Positions 8,709-11,694 of a stretch of 11,694 nucleotides of DNA are shown here, piece by piece. This DNA is from CAZICM01 sp964537685 (GTDB taxonomy: Bacteria > Myxococcota_A > Polyangia > Polyangiales > Polyangiaceae). Numbering within the stretch: the first letter of the stretch is position 1; each line of letters begins with the position of its first letter. The notes under the pieces are model-generated. The model made no database searches and was not told where the DNA came from. It saw only the letters and a list, made by a program, of their open reading frames with translations. The position numbers were made by a program, and so were the translations under genes. The stretch is taken from assembly GCA_964537685.1 (NCBI GenBank), contig CAZICM010000113.1, forward strand, positions 1 to 11,694. Direction: 5' to 3'.

Positions 8709-9140
8709 ATGTCTGCCTCCTGTCGAATCGCCGATGGTAGCGCTCCGCTTGAGATTGAGTTTCGCGCCGAAGTGCCCGGGGCGCTGAAGCATGCGATTGA
8801 ACTTCAAATATCCAAGCAAAAAACGCTTGAAGACGTGGTGCGCTGGGGTCTCGCGCAGAAGCCGCCGAAACTCATTGCGGATGTTGTGGAGATGGACGAG
8901 TTTAATCAGGATGTGGTGATTGAATTTTCGCCGTCGGTGTGGCTGGTGTACGACACGACGTGACTGGGCGGATTGGCGGCGGTCGCCGTCTGGAACAAGA
9001 AGCCTTCATCTGAAGAGCTGTTGGAGGCGCGTCTTCTTCGGGGATACGAGCCTGTTCCGACGCTCACCAAGGATGGGCCGAAGATTCTTGGGTTTGCGGC
9101 GCGGCTTGTTGCTGGGTCTGGGATGGTGCATTCAACATAG
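8709..9140 (+). CDS. Candidate selenoprotein of unknown family (in-frame TGA at 8961-8963)
   Basis: ATG 8709 is preceded by GGGGA seven bases upstream. Read conventionally the gene ends at TGA 8961 after 84 residues. The same frame continues without any stop for 58 codons to TAG 9138-9140, giving 143 residues with the UGA as residue 85. The downstream part looks coding: GGLAAVAVW, KKPSSEELLEARLLRGYEP, then DGPKILGFAARLVAG, with about three fifths of codons ending in G or C, and it stops 15 bases before the next gene. The residues around the TGA (VWLVYDTT, then UGA, then LGGLAAVAVW) suggest a beta strand, a reactive residue at a turn, then a helix, a layout seen in many redox proteins; there is no CxxU motif. 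A hairpin at 8975-8990 fits a SECIS element. Alternatives are a recent nonsense mutation, ordinary readthrough, or a sequencing error. I do not recognise the family. Probably co-transcribed with the 9156 lipoprotein. Confidence 0.62.
8975..8990 (+). promoter_or_regulatory. Putative bacterial SECIS hairpin after the in-frame TGA
   Basis: GGCGGC (8975-8980) pairs with GCCGTC (8985-8990), five Watson-Crick pairs and one G-U, around the loop GGTC (8981-8984). The loop begins 18 bases after the TGA. From established knowledge, bacterial SECIS elements sit directly downstream of the UGA, inside the coding region, with an apical loop roughly 16-37 bases away that carries a G in its first positions; the E. 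coli fdhF element has GGUC in its loop at almost the same distance. No bulged U is visible within this stem; two Ts lie just below it. In GC-rich DNA such hairpins also arise by chance. Confidence 0.45.
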
Positions 9141-9155
9141 GGTTGTGAAGAAGCT

Positions 9156-9737
9156 ATGGGCATAACGATATTGAAGACATGGGCGGCGATGGGGATAGCG
9201 CTGAGTGCGTTTGGATGTGGGGGCGCATTGACGGAGCCGCGTAAAGATCCCGCGCCTCGTCCCGAGGGCAAGCCTGTAGAATTTGCGGCGATCGCGTGTT
9301 GTGGCAATGATTGCAGCACGGGCAAGTCGCTGAGCACGGCGCATTTTGGGTCGGGTGTGGAAGCGAAGGGAGCGCCAAAGGCGGCGGGCGAGGGGGAGAC
9401 GGCGGAGGCGGGGGCGAAGCCTGTGGCTCGATATCAAGCGGGAATCATTGAAAGCGAAGAAGATTTTGTGCGGGTTTTTGGGTGTAGCTCGGGTTTAGAT
9501 TTTTCAAAGCGGCGGGTATACACGACGCTGGTTGGGGGAACGAATGTAACGGGGCATTTATGGGGGGTGACGGAGCATGGGGGAGAGATATTGGTGTATG
9601 TGGAGAACAACGCGGTATGTCAGGGTATGGCGGATGATATGAGTCAGACCTTGGTGGTTGCGTTGCCTGCGGGGAAGGTGCCTGTGAATTTGAAGACGAC
9701 ATACAAGGCGGGGGAGCCTTGCGGGCCGGTGCCTTAA
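9156..9737 (+). CDS. Cysteine-rich lipoprotein, function unknown
   Basis: 193 residues. A signal peptide with ALSAFGC predicts lipidated Cys21. The mature part has a Pro/Lys/Glu-rich N-terminal stretch, a CCGNDC cluster (Cys48, 49, 53), an Ala/Gly/Glu-rich spacer (about 66-90), and a compact C-terminal region (about 92-190) with Cys110, 155 and 189. The stretch ESEEDFVRVFGCSSGLDFSKRRVY resembles the opening of small PrcB-like envelope domains, but I would not name a family on that. Six cysteines besides the lipidated one suggest disulfides or metal binding in an oxidising compartment. It begins 15 bases after the candidate selenoprotein and probably shares its mRNA. Its ribosome site (GAAGAAG) is weak, so translation may be coupled to the upstream frame and would then depend on readthrough of the TGA. 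It ends in TAA just before the repeat array. Confidence 0.75.
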   Translation: MGITILKTWAAMGIALSAFGCGGALTEPRKDPAPRPEGKPVEFAAIACCGNDCSTGKSLSTAHFGSGVEAKGAPKAAGEGETAEAGAKPVARYQAGIIESEEDFVRVFGCSSGLDFSKRRVYTTLVGGTNVTGHLWGVTEHGGEILVYVENNAVCQGMADDMSQTLVVALPAGKVPVNLKTTYKAGEPCGPVP

Positions 9738-10148
9738 CGAGGTGGTTTGCGGTATGTAAACAGGGGGAAGGCGGGTTGGGCAGGGGATGAGAAATCTCAA
9801 AGAAGGGGGGACGCTGGTTTTGGAGGCGTTGAGAGATCTCGAGGAGGGTGGGATGGGTTTGGGGAGGGCTGTGCGGGTTGGGCAAAGCGGGGTGGATAAG
9901 GCTGGGAGGGGCGTTGAGAGATCTCGAAGAGGGCGGGATGGGTTTGGGGAGGGATGTGCGGGTTGGGCAACGCGGGGTGGATGAGGCTGGGAGGGGCGTT
10001 GAGAGATCTCGAGGAGGGCGGGATGGGTTTGGGGAGGGATGTGCGGGTTGGGCAAAGCGGGGTGGATGAGGCTGGGAGGGGCGTTGAGAATCGTGCAAAG
10101 GGGAAGGGAAGCGGGGCGGGGGTTGGAGGAGAAATCTCGGCGGCAGTC
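9738..10148. other. Non-coding G-rich region between convergent genes
   Basis: This 411-base stretch separates the stops of the 9156 gene and the convergent CNNM gene. The plus strand is heavily purine- and G-rich. It holds the 85-bp tandem array at 9831-10085, outlying copies of the short palindrome GAGAAATCTC (9789-9798 and 10129-10138), and G-run-rich sequence between array and gene. Open frames cross it in all phases only because the composition lacks stops. I see no classic hairpin-plus-T terminator; the array may take that role. Confidence 0.7.
9831..10085. repeat. 85-bp tandem repeat, three copies, each with a G-quadruplex motif
   Basis: Copies lie at 9831-9915, 9916-10000 and 10001-10085; a fourth begins at 10086 and decays after about five bases. 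Copies 2 and 3 differ at two positions, copies 1 and 3 at three, so the expansion is recent or homogenised. Each copy opens with GAGAGATCTC, containing the perfect palindrome GAGATCTC. Each then carries five closely spaced G-runs of three or more, with loops of 1, 2, 3 and 1 bases: 9846-9868, 9931-9953 and 10016-10038. A looser second cluster of G-runs fills the rest of each copy. Because 85 is not a multiple of three, successive copies shift frame, which argues against a repeated protein. It may stall polymerase or RNA polymerase between the convergent genes. Confidence 0.95.
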
Positions 10149-11462
10149 CTAGGTGCCTCGGGCCTCCACTTGGGCCTCCAGCACCTTGGTCCGCCGCACT
10201 TTCCTCACCATCACCCGTATGCCATCCCGTTCCACTACGTCCCCTCCACGCGCGTCACGCCCCAGTTGACCCCGCACCCAGTCGCTCAGCGATTGACCAT
10301 GGCTTCCCCATGGTACGAGCCGTAAATCAATGCCCGTCGCGACCTTCAGTTGGTCCAAGGAAATTCCGCCCCCCACAATCCAGGCTGTGCCCGATTCAAC
10401 CAAATGGCCCGGTAGACGATCGTATTCGTCTTCGATTTCTCCAACCAGTTCCTCCAGAATGTCTTCTAGGGTAATCATCCCAACCACCCGCTTTTCTGGG
10501 TCGCGTACCAGGGCAATATGGGTGCGCTCGTGCAGTAGCCGCTCTAGACATGTCGCAATCGGTTCGTCGGCCCCAACGGTCTGAAGTTGGCGCACAATGC
10601 CACGAAGTCCCGGACTTTGAGGGCTGAGGTGTAGGGTGGCGACCATGTCTTTGAAGTTGACATAGCCGATGATGCTCTGAGGATCGCCCTTTTTCGCGAC
10701 CACCGGAAAGCGGGTGTGCATGTCGAGGTGGGCGGCAATGAGGTTATCCGCAAGGGATGCCTCGGCGTCGAGGCTGGTCATGTGTTCGGCGGGCACCATG
10801 ACAGCGCCGACTGTGCGCGATTGCATTTCCGTGGCGCCCAAGATGATTCGCTCTTCGCGCTGGCCGATGAGGCGTGAGGAGCGGGCCATGGTGGCTGCGG
10901 CGAGAAGCTCTTGGATTTCGATCTTGCGCGGTTTCCGGGCCACGTCCAGGTGACGCTCGCCCCAGGACATGACCTTCAAGACAACGGTTTCCAACAGCCA
11001 TACAACGGGCCGGACGCTGATGGAGAAGCCGCGCATAAAGGGCGACAGCGCAAGGCAGACCTGTTCCGCGTTACGCAGGGCAAAGACTTTGGGAATGAGT
11101 TCGCCGACGATAATGGTCACGATAGTGAGCGGGACGACGACGAGGGCGATAGCGAGGATTTCGCCCCATGCCGGCGACAGGCCCAGGGCGGATTGGAGGG
11201 TAGGGGCGACCTTTTTTTCGGCACCGGCGCCGCCGACGGCCGCTGCGATGGCGCCCACCAGCGTGATTCCCAATTGAACGACGGCCAAGCTGGCCTCGAT
11301 GCGGGTTTTCATATAGAGGGCGGCGCGGGCCCCATGGCGCTGGTTGTCCACCAGGTGCTGCAGCCGGGCAAGGCCGACTTGGGCGAGGGCGATTTCGTAG
11401 GCTGCAAAAACGGCGTTGGCGCTGATCATGGCGACCATGATGGCGAGTTCAGGTCCCCACAT
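10149..11462 (-). CDS. CNNM/CorC-HlyC family membrane protein (DUF21, two CBS domains)
   Basis: 437 residues from ATG 11462, with GGAG six bases upstream. The N-terminal DUF21/CNNM membrane domain (about 1-170) has hydrophobic segments near 5-25, 57-80, 100-122 and 135-165, and the conserved GELIPK (120-125). Two CBS domains follow, about 222-280 (VMVPAEHM, then TRFPVV, IIGYVNFKD) and 295-343 (HIALVRDPEKRVVGMITLED), ending in EELVGEIEDEYD, typical of the family. The C-terminal CorC_HlyC (transporter-associated) domain spans about 355-430. Relatives act in Mg2+ (and Co2+) transport at the inner membrane, with CBS domains sensing adenine nucleotides; the old name hemolysin is misleading. Length and domain order are normal and I see no damage. 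It converges on the G-rich repeat array, and its 232-base leader has no obvious partner gene. The exact substrate is inferred from the family. Confidence 0.93.
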   Translation of the reverse strand: MWGPELAIMVAMISANAVFAAYEIALAQVGLARLQHLVDNQRHGARAALYMKTRIEASLAVVQLGITLVGAIAAAVGGAGAEKKVAPTLQSALGLSPAWGEILAIALVVVPLTIVTIIVGELIPKVFALRNAEQVCLALSPFMRGFSISVRPVVWLLETVVLKVMSWGERHLDVARKPRKIEIQELLAAATMARSSRLIGQREERIILGATEMQSRTVGAVMVPAEHMTSLDAEASLADNLIAAHLDMHTRFPVVAKKGDPQSIIGYVNFKDMVATLHLSPQSPGLRGIVRQLQTVGADEPIATCLERLLHERTHIALVRDPEKRVVGMITLEDILEELVGEIEDEYDRLPGHLVESGTAWIVGGGISLDQLKVATGIDLRLVPWGSHGQSLSDWVRGQLGRDARGGDVVERDGIRVMVRKVRRTKVLEAQVEARGT

Positions 11463-11661
11463 AGGCTTCTCCGATGGGTTTTTGGTCGATTAGGCAAGGG
11501 TGCCAACCACTTCGGGCATCCAGGCTAGTTCAGGGGAAGATCGAAAGTGTTCACGGAGGCCATAGGCGAAATGCTGCGTGAAATCAACAGGAAAGGACGG
11601 ATGTGCTTGGAGACTGTCCACAAAAACGGGGGAAGATCACCCGCCACGCCCTTCGCGGTCG

Positions 11662-11691
11662 TTACAACGGTTAAAACACCTATAATAACCG
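11662..11691. promoter_or_regulatory. AT-rich promoter-like site with inverted repeats near the right edge
   Basis: TATAAT at 11681-11686 matches the -10 consensus for plus-strand transcription leaving the window, though no good -35 box sits at the right spacing. The opposite strand reads TATTAT here and could serve the CNNM gene, with its -35 outside the window. The site lies between inverted arms CGGTTA (11668-11673) and TAACCG (11686-11691), and next to the short palindrome CGTTACAACG (11660s), which suggests operator half-sites. Direction and function are uncertain. Confidence 0.25.
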
Positions 11692-11694
11692 CTA

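Noticed and set aside
8961..8963. TGA reassigned to an amino acid genome-wide
   Set aside because: The partial gene at the left edge appears to end in TGA (53-55), tryptophans in all genes are TGG, and no other gene here contains an in-frame TGA. A local recoding event or mutation is far more likely.
9831..10085. CRISPR array
   Set aside because: Units are contiguous 85-bp direct repeats without unique spacers, and no cas gene is present.
9445..10098. 217-residue Pro/Ser-rich frame on the minus strand, and shorter plus-strand frames through the array
   Set aside because: The 85-base period shifts frame at each copy, so the peptide does not repeat. The frame also runs antisense through the well-supported 9156 gene. 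Openness comes from strand composition.
10911..11528. 205-residue plus-strand frame rich in Gly and Asp
   Set aside because: It is antisense to the CNNM gene, whose domains are complete; its composition is what the complement of that gene would give.
11490..11621. Small minus-strand frame (GTG start, 43 residues) upstream of the CNNM gene
   Set aside because: The sequence is protein-like, but there is no ribosome site, a second frame is equally open over the same bases, and a TGA lies just upstream. It could be a gene remnant; the evidence is too thin to annotate.

Overview
The window looks like chromosomal DNA of a Myxococcota-type bacterium. By eye, G+C is in the mid to high fifties. The evidence is a 1.7-kd-residue fusion of Ser/Thr-kinase, AAA ATPase, GAF and histidine kinase domains (common in myxobacteria and cyanobacteria), several lipoproteins with Pro/Ser/Ala-rich linkers, and the tail of an AgmX/TonB-like protein. 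This placement is an inference. I see no rRNA, tRNA, insertion sequence, phage gene or CRISPR array.

Layout. Bases 1-55 hold the last codons of a plus-strand gene. Bases 171-1733 (+) encode a PQQ-type beta-propeller lipoprotein, whose stop interlocks tail to tail with the stop of the next gene. Bases 8629-1730 (-) form a tightly packed three-gene unit: a beta-propeller-like lipoprotein, a cystathionine beta-synthase/cysteine synthase-type PLP enzyme, and the giant kinase/ATPase/histidine kinase. The gaps between these genes are only 8 and 13 bases. In the giant protein the histidine kinase is intact, but the N-terminal kinase has lost its catalytic residues.

Divergently from that unit, bases 8709-9737 (+) carry two genes. 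The first is read straight through an in-frame TGA at 8961-8963: the same frame stays open for 58 more codons and stops 15 bases before the next gene. A 6-bp hairpin with a GGTC loop lies 12-27 bases after the TGA, the position and loop expected of a bacterial SECIS element. It is a candidate selenoprotein of a family I do not recognise, and it is the most interesting item in the window. The second gene is a Cys-rich lipoprotein.

Bases 9738-10148 are non-coding. They hold three near-identical 85-bp tandem repeats, very G-rich on the plus strand, each with a textbook G-quadruplex motif. Bases 10149-11462 (-) encode a CNNM/CorC-type membrane protein with two CBS domains, converging on the repeat array. 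The last 232 bases hold no convincing gene, only a possible promoter and operator near the right edge.
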